NCBI GenBank assembly: GCA_964471915.1
Contig: CAYYID010000008.1
Span: forward strand, 1 to 64,000
Reading direction: 5' to 3'
DNA length: 64,000 nucleotides
Source of the DNA: JAIEPW01 sp964471915
GTDB taxonomy: Bacteria; Acidobacteriota; Terriglobia; Bryobacterales; Bryobacteraceae
The notes below the pieces were generated by a model, which saw only the letters and a list, made by a program, of their open reading frames with translations, did not search any database and was not told where the DNA came from. Of this stretch, positions 52,415-61,031 are shown in pieces. The number at the start of each line of letters is the position of its first letter. The first letter of the stretch is position 1. The position numbers and the translations under genes were made by a program.

Positions 52415-53175
52415 CGCACGACGAGCTGCGCGCGCAGTTGCGCTACTACCGGGACCTCGGCGTGAAGCACCTCTATTTGCGCGAGGGCACACCGGACCCG
52501 CGGGAGACCGCCGCGGCGCCGGAGCCTGCTCCTCCTCCACCGCTCCTGACGCCCCCGCCCGTTCCCGTCATGACCGACACCCTGCCGTCCCTCGCCCCGG
52601 ATAACGACACGCTGTTCCGCATCCTCGAGGACATCGGCGACTGCCGCCGCTGCCGCCTCTCGGAAGGCCGCAACAAGATCGTCTTCGGCACGGGCAACGA
52701 GCAGGCGCGCCTGGTGTTCGTCGGCGAAGGTCCGGGCGCGGACGAGGACGAGCAGGGGCTCCCGTTCGTGGGCCGCGCCGGGCAGCTGCTGACGCAGATG
52801 ATCGAAGGCACGGCCAAGAAGGAAGGGCTGAACCTGCTGCGCAGCGACGTCTACATCTGCAACGTCGTGAAGTGCCGCCCGCCCGGCAACCGGACCCCGG
52901 AACCGGACGAAATGGAGATCTGCGGCCAGTTCCTGTTCCGCCAGTTGATGACCATCCGCCCGAAAGCCATTTGCGCGCTCGGCGGCACGGCCTCCCGCGC
53001 GCTGCTGGGCGCCAAGGAAGGGGTCACCAAACTGCGGGGCAACTGGCACAAATGGCGCGACCTGCCGGTGATGGTCACCTACCACCCGTCGTATCTGCTG
53101 CGCCCCTACAACCAGAACGCCAAGCGCGAGGCTTGGGAAGACTTGAAGAAGGTCCTGCACTTTGTCTACGACTAA
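52411..53175 (+). CDS. Family 4 uracil-DNA glycosylase (Fe-S)
   Basis: The 254-residue enzyme excises uracil from DNA. An N-terminal helix region (MTHDELRAQLRYYRDLGVKH) is joined by a Pro-rich linker (PEPAPPPPLLTPPP) to the catalytic domain. The motifs are CRRCRLSEGRNKIVFGTG, FVGEGPGADEDEQGLPFVGR, VYICNVVKCRPPGNRTP and MVTYHPSYLLR. Cys residues at CRRC, near CNVVKC and in MEICGQF fit the [4Fe-4S] ligands. The ATG at 52411 overlaps the coaBC stop. The linker is longer than usual. Confidence 0.92.
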   Translation: MTHDELRAQLRYYRDLGVKHLYLREGTPDPRETAAAPEPAPPPPLLTPPPVPVMTDTLPSLAPDNDTLFRILEDIGDCRRCRLSEGRNKIVFGTGNEQARLVFVGEGPGADEDEQGLPFVGRAGQLLTQMIEGTAKKEGLNLLRSDVYICNVVKCRPPGNRTPEPDEMEICGQFLFRQLMTIRPKAICALGGTASRALLGAKEGVTKLRGNWHKWRDLPVMVTYHPSYLLRPYNQNAKREAWEDLKKVLHFVYD

Positions 53176-53210
53176 GCCGGGTTCCACAACTGCGGCGGAT
53201 CCGGTCCTCC

Positions 53211-53238
53211 GGGCCGCGAGCGTGAGCGAGCGGCAAGC
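53211..53238 (+). repeat. Dispersed 28-bp intergenic repeat, copy 3
   Basis: GGGCCGCGAGCGTGAGCGAG begins the copy; it matches 46342-46369 with four substitutions and, on the opposite strand, 3526-3554. It lies within an outer GGATCCGG...CCGGATC inverted repeat, between the uracil-DNA glycosylase and tmk genes. Confidence 0.65.
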
Positions 53239-53286
53239 CCCCGGATCTTGCCGCTCCATGGCGAGTCCCGTGCGTGACGTACTTTG

Positions 53287-53308
53287 GCCCCCGCCTGCCG
53301 GCGGGGGC
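53287..53308 (+). repeat. Perfect 9-bp GC hairpin between udg and tmk
   Basis: GCCCCCGCC (53287-53295) pairs with GGCGGGGGC (53300-53308) over a 4-base loop. No T-tract follows, so this may attenuate or stabilise the transcript rather than end it. Confidence 0.6.
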
Positions 53309-53345
53309 TCCTGTGCAGCGCTGTTAAGCGGGGGTCAGCGTAGCA

Positions 53346-53362
53346 CTGGGGGGAGCCCCCAG
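53346..53362 (+). promoter_or_regulatory. Hairpin masking the tmk ribosome-binding site
   Basis: CTGGGGG (53346-53352) pairs with CCCCCAG (53356-53362) around the loop GAG. The only purine-rich ribosome-binding sequence before the tmk ATG (53365) is GGGGGGAG inside this hairpin. Confidence 0.5.
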
Positions 53363-53364
53363 CG

Positions 53365-54009
53365 ATGACCGCGCGCGGGAAGTTCATCACCTTCGAGGGC
53401 GGCGACGGCTCCGGCAAGTCGACGCAGATGCGCCGACTGGTCGAAAAGCTCCGCGCCTCGGGACACCAGGTTCTCGAATCCGCGGAACCCGGCGGCACCC
53501 CGATCGGCCAGCAGGTCCGCCGGATCCTCCTCGACCCCGCCAACGGCGACCTTTCGCCGACGGCGGAAATGCTGCTGATGTTCGCCGCGCGCGCGCAGAA
53601 CGTGGATCAGTGGATCCTCCCGGCCCTGCGCGCGGGCCAGATCGTCGTTTCGGACCGTTTCACCGATTCGACGCTCGCGTATCAGGGGGCGGCCCGCGGC
53701 CTGGGGGCGGAAACGGTGCTCGATGTCGATCGCATCGCGTGCCGCGGCCTGGTGCCGGACCTGACCATCTACATCGACGTGGATGTGGAAAAAGGCCTGG
53801 AGCGCGCCCGCAGCCGCAACCAGCGCGGCGACGGCTCCGAATCGCGGCTGGACGATCACGGCCTGGCGTTCCACAAGGCCGCGCGAGCGGCGTATCTGCG
53901 GATCGCCGAAGAGGAGCCGGGACGATTCAAGGTAATCGACGGCAATCGGGATATCGACACAGTCGCCGCTGATGTCTGGGCCGCCGCAGCCGCCCTGCTG
54001 GGGCGTTAG
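53365..54009 (+). CDS. tmk: Thymidylate kinase
   Basis: Tmk phosphorylates dTMP to dTDP. The 214-residue protein has the P-loop FITFEGGDGSGKSTQMRRL, the acceptor site ESAEPGGTPIGQQVR, the DRF motif VVSDRFTDSTLAYQGAARGLG and a lid region RSRNQRGDGSESRLDD. Gly at the second P-loop position and Arg/Lys residues in the lid place it with the bacterial enzymes. It follows uracil-DNA glycosylase, joining two thymine-related repair and supply genes. Confidence 0.96.
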   Translation: MTARGKFITFEGGDGSGKSTQMRRLVEKLRASGHQVLESAEPGGTPIGQQVRRILLDPANGDLSPTAEMLLMFAARAQNVDQWILPALRAGQIVVSDRFTDSTLAYQGAARGLGAETVLDVDRIACRGLVPDLTIYIDVDVEKGLERARSRNQRGDGSESRLDDHGLAFHKAARAAYLRIAEEEPGRFKVIDGNRDIDTVAADVWAAAAALLGR

Positions 54010-54017
54010 GCGGCCCC

Positions 54018-54917
54018 GTGATCCTCCTCACCCCCGACGCCTCCGCCGCCGGACGCCGCCTCGATCACTACCTCCAGGCCGCGCTGCCGGACTTCAGCCG
54101 TTCGCGCCTCCAGGAGTGGATCAAGGCCGGGCGCGTGCTCGTCGACGGCGCCGCCGCGAAGCCGTCGCTCGAACTCAAAGGCGGCGAGCGCATCGAAGTG
54201 ACGCCCGCGGCGCCCCCGCCCCTCAAGGCCACCCCCGAGGACCTGCCGGTGGCGATCCTGTACGAGGACGCCGCTGTCGCCGCCATCGACAAGCCCGCGG
54301 GCATCGCGGTCCACGCCGGCGCGGGCAACCACGCCGGCACGCTGGTCAACCGCCTGGTGCACCGCTTCGGCCAGCTCTCGCAAACCGGCGGCGACCTCCG
54401 GCCCGGAATCGTCCACCGCCTGGACAAGGAAACCTCGGGCGTCCTGCTGGTGGCGCGGACCGATGCCGCCCACCGCGACCTTGCCGCCCAGTTTGCCGCG
54501 CGGCAGGTGGAGAAGACTTACCTCGCGCTGGTGCACGGCCGGACGAAAGACGCGGGCCGGATCGACGCGCCGATCGCGCGCGACCCGCGGCGCCGCACGC
54601 GGATGACGGCGGCGCTGGGGTCCGGACGCGCGGCCCATACCGAGTACCAGGTCCGGGAGCGGTTCGCGAAGTTTACGCTGCTCGAGGTCCGGATCGGCAC
54701 CGGCCGCACGCACCAGATCCGCGTGCACCTGGCGAGCATCGGCCACCCCGTGGCGGGCGATCGCCTCTACGGGGCTCCCCCGATGCCGGAACTGGGCGGC
54801 CGGTTCTTCCTGCACGCCGCGCGGATCGTGTTCCGCAGCCCGGCGGACGGCGCATCCGTCACCGTGGCGTCCCCGCTCGCCCCGGAGCTTGTTGCCGTTC
54901 TCGATCGGCTGCGATAA
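54018..54917 (+). CDS. RluA-family 23S rRNA pseudouridine synthase
   Basis: The 299-residue protein has an N-terminal S4 RNA-binding domain (AAGRRLDHYLQAALPDFSRS, QEWIKAGRVLVDG). The catalytic domain has AAIDKPAGIAVHAG, the catalytic Asp in IVHRLDKETSGVLLVAR, KTYLALVHGRT and RTHQIRVHLASIGHPVAGDR. This is the RluD/RluA-type arrangement; RluD, which modifies helix 69 of 23S rRNA, is likely. It begins with GTG, 9 bases after tmk. Confidence 0.92.
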   Translation: MILLTPDASAAGRRLDHYLQAALPDFSRSRLQEWIKAGRVLVDGAAAKPSLELKGGERIEVTPAAPPPLKATPEDLPVAILYEDAAVAAIDKPAGIAVHAGAGNHAGTLVNRLVHRFGQLSQTGGDLRPGIVHRLDKETSGVLLVARTDAAHRDLAAQFAARQVEKTYLALVHGRTKDAGRIDAPIARDPRRRTRMTAALGSGRAAHTEYQVRERFAKFTLLEVRIGTGRTHQIRVHLASIGHPVAGDRLYGAPPMPELGGRFFLHAARIVFRSPADGASVTVASPLAPELVAVLDRLR

Positions 54918-54935
54918 TAGGGCGATTAGGATTCT

Positions 54936-55877
54936 ATGAAAAACCTGGCTGTCCTTCCCGCGCTGCTGTTGCCGCTTCTGGCGCAGGCGCCGCAAAAACC
55001 GGCGACGCAGCCCGCGGCGCAGAATCCGCCGACGGTGGATGACCGTCCCATCACCCTCGACGTCACCCGCGTCAACTTCCTGTTCACCGTCTCCGACAAG
55101 AAGGGCCGCTTCGTCACGGACCTCAAGAAGGACGACTTCGAGATCGTCGAATCAAAGAAACAGCAGAACATCCTGGAGTTCGTTGCCGAAAGCGACCTGC
55201 CGCTTCGCCTGGCCGTCCTGGTGGACACCTCGAACTCCATCCGCGACCGCTTCAAGTTCCTGCAGGAGGCCGCCGTGGAGTTCATCAACTCGGCCGTCCG
55301 GCCCGAACGCGACAAGGCGATCGTGGTGAGCTTCGATTCCGGCGCCACCCTGGTGGCCGACCTCACCGGCAAGACCGATGTACTCGCGAAGGCCGTGCGC
55401 GACCTGCGCCCGGGCGGCGGGACGTCGCTCTATGACGCCATCTATTTCGCCTGCCGCGACAAGCTGGCGCAGGATCAGCCGCGCCACAAGTACCGCCGCG
55501 CGCTCGTCGTGCTTTCCGACGGCGACGACAACCAGAGCCGTTACTCGCGCGAACAGGCGCTGGAAATGGCGCACAAGGCCGACGTGGTGCTGTACGCCGT
55601 GTCCACGAACAACACGCGCCTGGAAAGCGACGGCGACAAGGTGCTCCGCTACCTGACGCGCGAAACCGGCGGCGTGGCGTTCTTCCCCTTCAAGGCGGAG
55701 GACCTGGCGCAGTCGTTCGAGAACATCGCCAACGAACTGCGCAACCAGTACTCGATCCTGTACCGGCCGGAACCGCTGAAGACCGACGGGCTGTTCCACA
55801 AGGTGGAGATCAAAGTCCGCGACCGCAAGGACCTGCTGGTCCGCGCCCGCAACGGATACTTCGCGCCGAAGTTCTAG
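54936..55877 (+). CDS. Exported VWFA-related acidobacterial domain protein
   Basis: A signal peptide (MKNLAVLPALLLPLLAQA) and a Pro/Ala-rich linker precede VNFLFTVSDKKGRFV, then a von Willebrand A domain. The metal site is AVLVDTSNSIRDR with the later GGGTSLYDAI and VVLSDGDDNQSR. The fold ends with YSILYRPEPLKTDGLFHKVEIKV, typical of the TIGR03436 acidobacterial group. It likely binds a partner protein in the periplasm. The 313-residue length is normal. Confidence 0.9.
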   Translation: MKNLAVLPALLLPLLAQAPQKPATQPAAQNPPTVDDRPITLDVTRVNFLFTVSDKKGRFVTDLKKDDFEIVESKKQQNILEFVAESDLPLRLAVLVDTSNSIRDRFKFLQEAAVEFINSAVRPERDKAIVVSFDSGATLVADLTGKTDVLAKAVRDLRPGGGTSLYDAIYFACRDKLAQDQPRHKYRRALVVLSDGDDNQSRYSREQALEMAHKADVVLYAVSTNNTRLESDGDKVLRYLTRETGGVAFFPFKAEDLAQSFENIANELRNQYSILYRPEPLKTDGLFHKVEIKVRDRKDLLVRARNGYFAPKF

Positions 55878-55905
55878 CAGATATCCCGCTCCCGCCGTTC
55901 GCGCA

Positions 55906-55911
55906 TAGACT
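55906..55911 (+). promoter_or_regulatory. -10 hexamer TAGACT, 6 bases before the GTG at 55918
   Basis: Spacing predicts a leaderless message for the L,D-transpeptidase gene. Confidence 0.45.
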
Positions 55912-55917
55912 GGAACC

Positions 55918-56913
55918 GTGGGAATCCCCATCGCGCTGCTGGCGATGACCGTGTGGTGCGGCGAACGCGAGGCTCTGGAAGCGGCGCTGACGCGCCATCG
56001 GGCGATCGCCGCCGTGGGCGGCTGGCCGCGCGTGTCCCACGCCCGGGACCCCGCGCTCACCGCGCGCCTCAACGCCGAAGGCGACCCCAGCATCGAGGGT
56101 TTCCAGCGCCGCCACGGCCTCGCCGCCGACGGCGTCGTGGGTCCGGCGACGCTCGCCGAGCTTAATGCTTCCGCCGCGTGGCGCGTCCGCCAGATCGAAG
56201 CCAACCTCGAGCGCATCCCGGAGAATCTGCCGGAGCGTTACGTGCGCGTGAACATCCCCGCCTACGAGCTCGAAGTCCGCGTGGGCGATAACGTGGAACT
56301 CACCAGCCGCGTCGTCGTGGGCCGCGCCAACGCCCGCACGCCGCGCACCCGCCTCCGCATTACGCAGGTGAAGCTCAATCCTTATTGGGTCGCGCCGGTG
56401 AACCTGGCCCATCGGGACCTGCTGCCGCGGCTCCGCAAGGACGTCGCCGCGATGATCCGCGACGGCTTCCACTGCCTCACGCGCCTCGAGCCGCCCGAGG
56501 AGCTGGACCTGCGGTCCCTCGACTGGAAGAAGGTCACCCGTCTGCCATGCACCCTGCGGCAGGATCCCGGACCGAAGAACCCGATGGGGCAGATCAGCCT
56601 CCGCGCCCCGAATCCCTTCGACGTCTGCCTGCACGACACCCCGGAACGGGCGCTGTTCGAACGCCCGGCGCGCGCGGCCAGTTCGGGGTGCGTCCGCGTG
56701 GAGCGGGCGGCGGCGCTCGCCGCCTGGATGCTCGGCCAGACCGAGCAGCGCATCCTCGCCTGGGTGGCGGACCGGGAACCGCTCGATTTCGATCTCGCCG
56801 AGCCAGTGCCGCTGCTGCTCGAGTACCGCACTGCCTGGGTCGACGGGCGTGGCGGGGTCCAGTTCCGGCGCGACATCTATGGCCTGGACCGCGAACTCGC
56901 CCCGCCTCGGTAA
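55918..56913 (+). CDS. YcbB-type L,D-transpeptidase
   Basis: The enzyme cross-links peptidoglycan through meso-diaminopimelate residues. The 331-residue protein has a peptidoglycan-binding helix region (SIEGFQRRHGLAADGVVGPATLAELNA). A YkuD catalytic domain follows (RYVRVNIPAYELEVRVGDN, VVVGRANARTPRT, LNPYWVAPVNL). The active site is FDVCLHDTPERALFERPARA then SSGCVRVERAAAL with the catalytic Cys. The order fits the LdtD/YcbB group. The N-terminal region is short with only a weak export signal. Confidence 0.9.
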   Translation: MGIPIALLAMTVWCGEREALEAALTRHRAIAAVGGWPRVSHARDPALTARLNAEGDPSIEGFQRRHGLAADGVVGPATLAELNASAAWRVRQIEANLERIPENLPERYVRVNIPAYELEVRVGDNVELTSRVVVGRANARTPRTRLRITQVKLNPYWVAPVNLAHRDLLPRLRKDVAAMIRDGFHCLTRLEPPEELDLRSLDWKKVTRLPCTLRQDPGPKNPMGQISLRAPNPFDVCLHDTPERALFERPARAASSGCVRVERAAALAAWMLGQTEQRILAWVADREPLDFDLAEPVPLLLEYRTAWVDGRGGVQFRRDIYGLDRELAPPR

Positions 56914-56979
56914 ACAAAGCGTTACAATCGTGACAATTGGCGATCGAGGGGTAATCGATCTCTGACAAGGAGAAACGGG

Positions 56980-59900
56980 ATGTCTCGCGTACTACGTTTT
57001 GCTGTTCTGGTGGGAATGTCTTTGCTGCCGGCGGGCCTTTGGGCGCAAGCCAACGGACGCATCGGGGGCACGGTGGTCGATTCCAGCGAAGCCGTCATCG
57101 CCGGCGCGCAAGTGGTTTGCCGCAATATGGCGACGGATTACCGGGTCCAGGTGACCTCCAGCGCTGACGGCCTGTTCACCTGCCCCGAACTGCCCATCGG
57201 ACGCTACGAGATCACGGTCACCCAGACCGGCTTCCAGAAGCTGGTGAGCAAGGATATCGACCTGCTGACGAACCAAGCGCTGGATCTGAAGCTCGTGCTC
57301 AAAGTCGGCAACGTGTCGGAGTCGATCGAGGTCACGGCCGAGACATCGCTGGTGCAGACCACCAACGCGACCGTCCAGTCCACCATCGCGTCGCGCCAGA
57401 TGCAGGAGCTGCCGCTCAACGGCCGCAACCCGCTGCAACTGGTGACGCTCACCGCGGGCGCGCAGTTGACCGACGCCGGCACCATCGCGGGCCAGCAGGA
57501 TAACCGCGGCCTTACGGTGAACGGCCTCCGCGCCACGCAGAACAACTTCCGGCTCGACGGCGGCAATTACACGAACCGCTTCTTCGGCTCCGCGCCGATC
57601 TTCCCCAACCCGGACACGCTGGAGGAGTTTACCGTCCAATCGTCGAACTACGGCGCGCGCAACTCCGGCGCGGGCGCGGTGGTGGAGCTCGCCACGCGTT
57701 CCGGCACGAACCAGTTCCACGGGTCGCTGTTCCACTTCCTGCGCAACACCAAGCTGAACGCGCGGAACTTCTTCCAACTGGAGCGTCCGCCGTTCAAGCT
57801 GAACCAGTTCGGCGGCACCTTCGGCGGGCCGATCCGCAAGGACAAGACGTTCTTCTTTTATTCGTACCAGGGCACCATCCAGCGCTCCACGCCCAGCCCC
57901 GTGTCGTTCCAGACCTTCACGGAAGCGCAGCGGCGCGGCGACTTCTCGGGCGTCCCGAACGCGGTGATCGATCCCACCACGGGCCAGCAGTTCGCGGGCA
58001 ACCGGATTCCTCCGGAACGCTTGAACCGGCTGGCGCTAGCCGTCCTGAACCAGTGGGTGCCCCTGCCGAACCGCGGCATCCTCTTCGTCTCCGCCCAGAA
58101 CCGAAACATCGACGACCACCAGCAGCTCGTTAAGATCGACCACCAGATCGCCGACCGCAACCGGCTCAGCGGCCGCTATTTCTTCGACGACTACGACTTC
58201 CAGCGTCCGTTCAACGCCCCGCCCGGCTTCTTTGCGGCGAATTCCTTCCGGAATCAGTCGCTCACCCTGCGCGACACGCACACCTTCTCGCCGAACCTGA
58301 CCTTCACCTTCACCGGTAACTTCGGCCGCTTCTCGCGGACCCAGGTGCCGCAGGCCCCCGGCATGAAGACCGTCCAGGACCTCGGCGCGCGCGTCCCGCT
58401 CGGCACCGGGCTGTCTCTGTTCCCCGGCGTCCGCATCATGATCCCCGGGTTCTTCAACCTCTTCTCCGGCGGCACCCTGCAGCAGACGCCGACCACCTTC
58501 GATTACCACTTCGCGTTCCTTTACACCAAGGGCCGCCACACCATGCAGTTCGGGGCCGATATCCAGGCGGACCGGGCCTACACGCTGGATGCCTCCTTCA
58601 CGCCGGCGACGTGGTTCTTCGACGGTTCGCGCTCGCGCTCGGCGGCCGTCGCCGGCTCGGGCTACGCCCTCGCGGACTTCATGCTCGGCCTGCCCCAGCG
58701 CCTGGAACAGGATTCCGGCCGCACCAACGACCTGCGCGAAAAGAAGTATCACTTCTTCTTCCAGGACGACTGGAAGGTCAACTCCCGGCTGACCCTGAAC
58801 CTCGGCATGCGCTGGGAGCCCTGGCTGCCGCCTTACGATCTGAAGAACAACCTGGTCGGCTTCGCCCCGGGCCAGCAGTCCACCGTGGCGCCCAACGCGC
58901 CGCTCGGCCTGGTCTACCCCGGCGACAAGGGCATCATCCGGTCGGTGTTCCCGCGCGACTGGAACAACCTGGCGCCGCGCATCGGCTTCGCCTATGACTT
59001 TGGCGGCAACGGCAAGACCGTCATCCGCGGCGGCTACGGGATTTTCTACGTGGATCCCGCGCTGACCCTCTATACGCGCACGGTTTCGACGCAGCCGGCG
59101 GTGCTGACCACCGTGCATTTCAACCCGGCGAGTTTCGAGGATCCATACGCGAACTTCCCCGGCGGGACGCCGTTCCCGCGGGCGCGCGTGAGCCCGGAGC
59201 AGTTCGGGAATTTCCGGTTCACCCTGCCGGTAGCCGGCGGGGCCATGGAGCCGCAGACCCGGACCGGGTACTCGCAGAACTGGAACCTGACGGTGGAGCG
59301 GCAACTGTTTCAGGACACCGCGATTTCGCTGGGCTACGTCGCGAACCTCGGCGTGAAGATCCTGGCGGCGCGCCAGTTGAACCCGGCGGTCTCGGCTCCC
59401 GGAGCGAGTGCGGCCAACGTCAACGCCCGGCGGCTGTACCAGGGCATCGGGTCGATGGAATTCGCCTCGGGCTTTCAGTCGTCGAATTTTCATTCGCTGC
59501 AACTCGGCGTGACCAAGCGCTCGCGCAAGGGTCTCACGGTGATCGCCAACTACGTGTTCTCCAAGGTCATCGACAATTCTTCGAGCACGGTGGAAGGCGA
59601 TGGAAGCTGGCCGCTGAATCCCTTCAACCTCAACCAGTCGCGCGGCGTCGGCGACTTCGACACCACGCACCGCGCCGTCCTCAGCTTCGTCTATGACCTG
59701 CCGAAGACCAGCTCCTCGAACGGCCTGGTCAAGGGCCTCCTGAACGACTGGCAGCTCAACGGCATCATGACCCTCCGCTCCGGCCTGCCCTTCACCGTCA
59801 CCAGCGGCGCCGACCGCGCCTTCGCGGGCATGCCCAACTCCTTCGCCGACCAGATCGGCGACCCCACGCGCCCCGACGGCGCCGATCAGTTGCTGACCTG

Positions 59901-60183
59901 GTTCAATCCCGCGGCCTTCCGCCAGGCCACGCTCGGCACCTTCGGCAACCTCGGCCGCAACACCCTCCGCGGACCCGGCTCCGCCGTCATGGACATCTCC
60001 GTGTTCAAGAACATCCCGATCACGGACCGCTTCCGGCTGCAGTTCCGGGCCGAGGCGTTCAACATCCAGAACCGGGCCAACTTCCAGAACCCCAACGGCA
60101 ACCGGGCCGCCGGTACGTTTGCGCGCATCACCGCCGCCGACGATCCGCGCGTGTTCCAGTTCGGCCTGAAGCTCGCGTTCTAA
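56980..60183 (+). CDS. TonB-dependent receptor with carboxypeptidase-regulatory domain (Oar-like)
   Basis: The 1067-residue outer membrane protein is of the kind strongly expanded in Acidobacteria. A signal peptide (VLRFAVLVGMSLLPAGLWAQ) is followed by a CarboxypepD_reg domain (NGRIGGTVVDSSEAVIAGAQ ... YEITVTQTGFQK) to about residue 110. A plug domain follows (ELPLNGRNPLQLVTLTAGAQ, LTVNGLRATQNNFRLDGGN), then a long beta-barrel rich in aromatic strands that ends in FGLKLAF. A TonB box is not obvious. AAGGAGAAA precedes the ATG. It probably imports oligosaccharides or peptides. The TIM-barrel protein gene begins one base after its stop. Confidence 0.93.
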   Translation: MSRVLRFAVLVGMSLLPAGLWAQANGRIGGTVVDSSEAVIAGAQVVCRNMATDYRVQVTSSADGLFTCPELPIGRYEITVTQTGFQKLVSKDIDLLTNQALDLKLVLKVGNVSESIEVTAETSLVQTTNATVQSTIASRQMQELPLNGRNPLQLVTLTAGAQLTDAGTIAGQQDNRGLTVNGLRATQNNFRLDGGNYTNRFFGSAPIFPNPDTLEEFTVQSSNYGARNSGAGAVVELATRSGTNQFHGSLFHFLRNTKLNARNFFQLERPPFKLNQFGGTFGGPIRKDKTFFFYSYQGTIQRSTPSPVSFQTFTEAQRRGDFSGVPNAVIDPTTGQQFAGNRIPPERLNRLALAVLNQWVPLPNRGILFVSAQNRNIDDHQQLVKIDHQIADRNRLSGRYFFDDYDFQRPFNAPPGFFAANSFRNQSLTLRDTHTFSPNLTFTFTGNFGRFSRTQVPQAPGMKTVQDLGARVPLGTGLSLFPGVRIMIPGFFNLFSGGTLQQTPTTFDYHFAFLYTKGRHTMQFGADIQADRAYTLDASFTPATWFFDGSRSRSAAVAGSGYALADFMLGLPQRLEQDSGRTNDLREKKYHFFFQDDWKVNSRLTLNLGMRWEPWLPPYDLKNNLVGFAPGQQSTVAPNAPLGLVYPGDKGIIRSVFPRDWNNLAPRIGFAYDFGGNGKTVIRGGYGIFYVDPALTLYTRTVSTQPAVLTTVHFNPASFEDPYANFPGGTPFPRARVSPEQFGNFRFTLPVAGGAMEPQTRTGYSQNWNLTVERQLFQDTAISLGYVANLGVKILAARQLNPAVSAPGASAANVNARRLYQGIGSMEFASGFQSSNFHSLQLGVTKRSRKGLTVIANYVFSKVIDNSSSTVEGDGSWPLNPFNLNQSRGVGDFDTTHRAVLSFVYDLPKTSSSNGLVKGLLNDWQLNGIMTLRSGLPFTVTSGADRAFAGMPNSFADQIGDPTRPDGADQLLTWFNPAAFRQATLGTFGNLGRNTLRGPGSAVMDISVFKNIPITDRFRLQFRAEAFNIQNRANFQNPNGNRAAGTFARITAADDPRVFQFGLKLAF

Positions 60184-61005
60184 ATGCTGACGCGGCGCGG
60201 CCTGCTCGCCTCCTCGATCGCCCTCCCCGCCTTCGGGCGCGGAGGGCGATTGCGTCCGGCCTGCCAGACCAATGCCTGGGAGGCGGACCCGGCCAACTTT
60301 GAGACACTGCTCGCGGTGCTCCGCCGCATCCGGGCGCTCGACTTCGAGGGCGCGGAGTGCAACGTCCGGTTCCTGAAGACGCAGCTTGCCGACCCCGCCG
60401 CCGGACGCCGCCGCATCGCCGCCACCGGCGTCGAACTGGTCGGCGCGCACACCGGACTCGAGGGGTTCTCCGAGACAGCCCTAGCAGCGGTTGCCGAATC
60501 AGCCGCGGGCGCGGCGAGCCTGGGCGTCCCCTTCCTCGTCCTCAGCCACGGCTGGAAGCCCGGCGAGGCCCGCGACATCCCCGCCAAGATCACCGCGCTG
60601 CGTGCTTTGCTCGATCGCGTGCGCGGCATCTGGATCGCTTACCACAACCATGCCTGGGAGTTCGAGAACCGCGAAGTGGAAATGACCGCCCTGCTCGAAG
60701 GCGTCCCGAAGCTGAAACTGCTGTGGGACTCCGGCCACGCCTGGAAGGGCGGCTGTGACCCCGCCGCGTTCTTCCGAAAGCACCACCAACGAGTAGTGGG
60801 TATCCACCTCCGCGACTTCTCCGGTGACTCCCCCGTGCCGCTCGGCCAGGGGACCTTCCCGCACCCCGAACTAGCCCGGGAGATCAGGAAATCCGGCTGG
60901 TCCGGCTGGCTGATCAACGAGGACGAGCGCCCCGGCCAGCCCCGCCCCGAGGAGCGCGCCACCGGCCCTTCCCGTAGCCACCTGCGCAAGGTGTACGGCA
61001 TCTAG
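60184..61005 (+). CDS. Exported sugar phosphate isomerase/epimerase-like TIM barrel
   Basis: The 273-residue protein starts MLTRRGLLASSIALPAFGRG, a Tat-like or Sec signal. The barrel carries LDFEGAECNVRF, FLVLSHGW, WIAYHNHAWEFENRE, LLWDSGHAWKGG and VVGIHLRDFSGD, with His, Asp and Glu that fit the metal site of AP_endonuc_2 enzymes. It starts directly after the TonB receptor stop (TAAATG), so the two are likely linked in carbohydrate use. Substrate unknown. Confidence 0.82.
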   Translation: MLTRRGLLASSIALPAFGRGGRLRPACQTNAWEADPANFETLLAVLRRIRALDFEGAECNVRFLKTQLADPAAGRRRIAATGVELVGAHTGLEGFSETALAAVAESAAGAASLGVPFLVLSHGWKPGEARDIPAKITALRALLDRVRGIWIAYHNHAWEFENREVEMTALLEGVPKLKLLWDSGHAWKGGCDPAAFFRKHHQRVVGIHLRDFSGDSPVPLGQGTFPHPELAREIRKSGWSGWLINEDERPGQPRPEERATGPSRSHLRKVYGI

Positions 61006-61014
61006 TTTTTGAGT

Positions 61015-61020
61015 TACGAT
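61015..61020 (+). promoter_or_regulatory. -10-like hexamer TACGAT before aroG
   Basis: The hexamer ends 11 bases before the ATG at 61032 and would leave a leader of about 4-5 bases. Confidence 0.35.
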
Positions 61021-61031
61021 AGTCGGACACG

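Noticed and set aside
53211..53308. CRISPR-like repeats between udg and tmk
   Set aside because: Only one copy of each motif in the gap, with no regular spacing and no cas genes in the window.
58036..60450. Very long open frame antisense to the TonB receptor gene (about 800 codons)
   Set aside because: Stop-free antisense frames are common in GC-rich genes with strong third-position bias. Its product is low-complexity, rich in Arg, Gly and Val, with no family motif.
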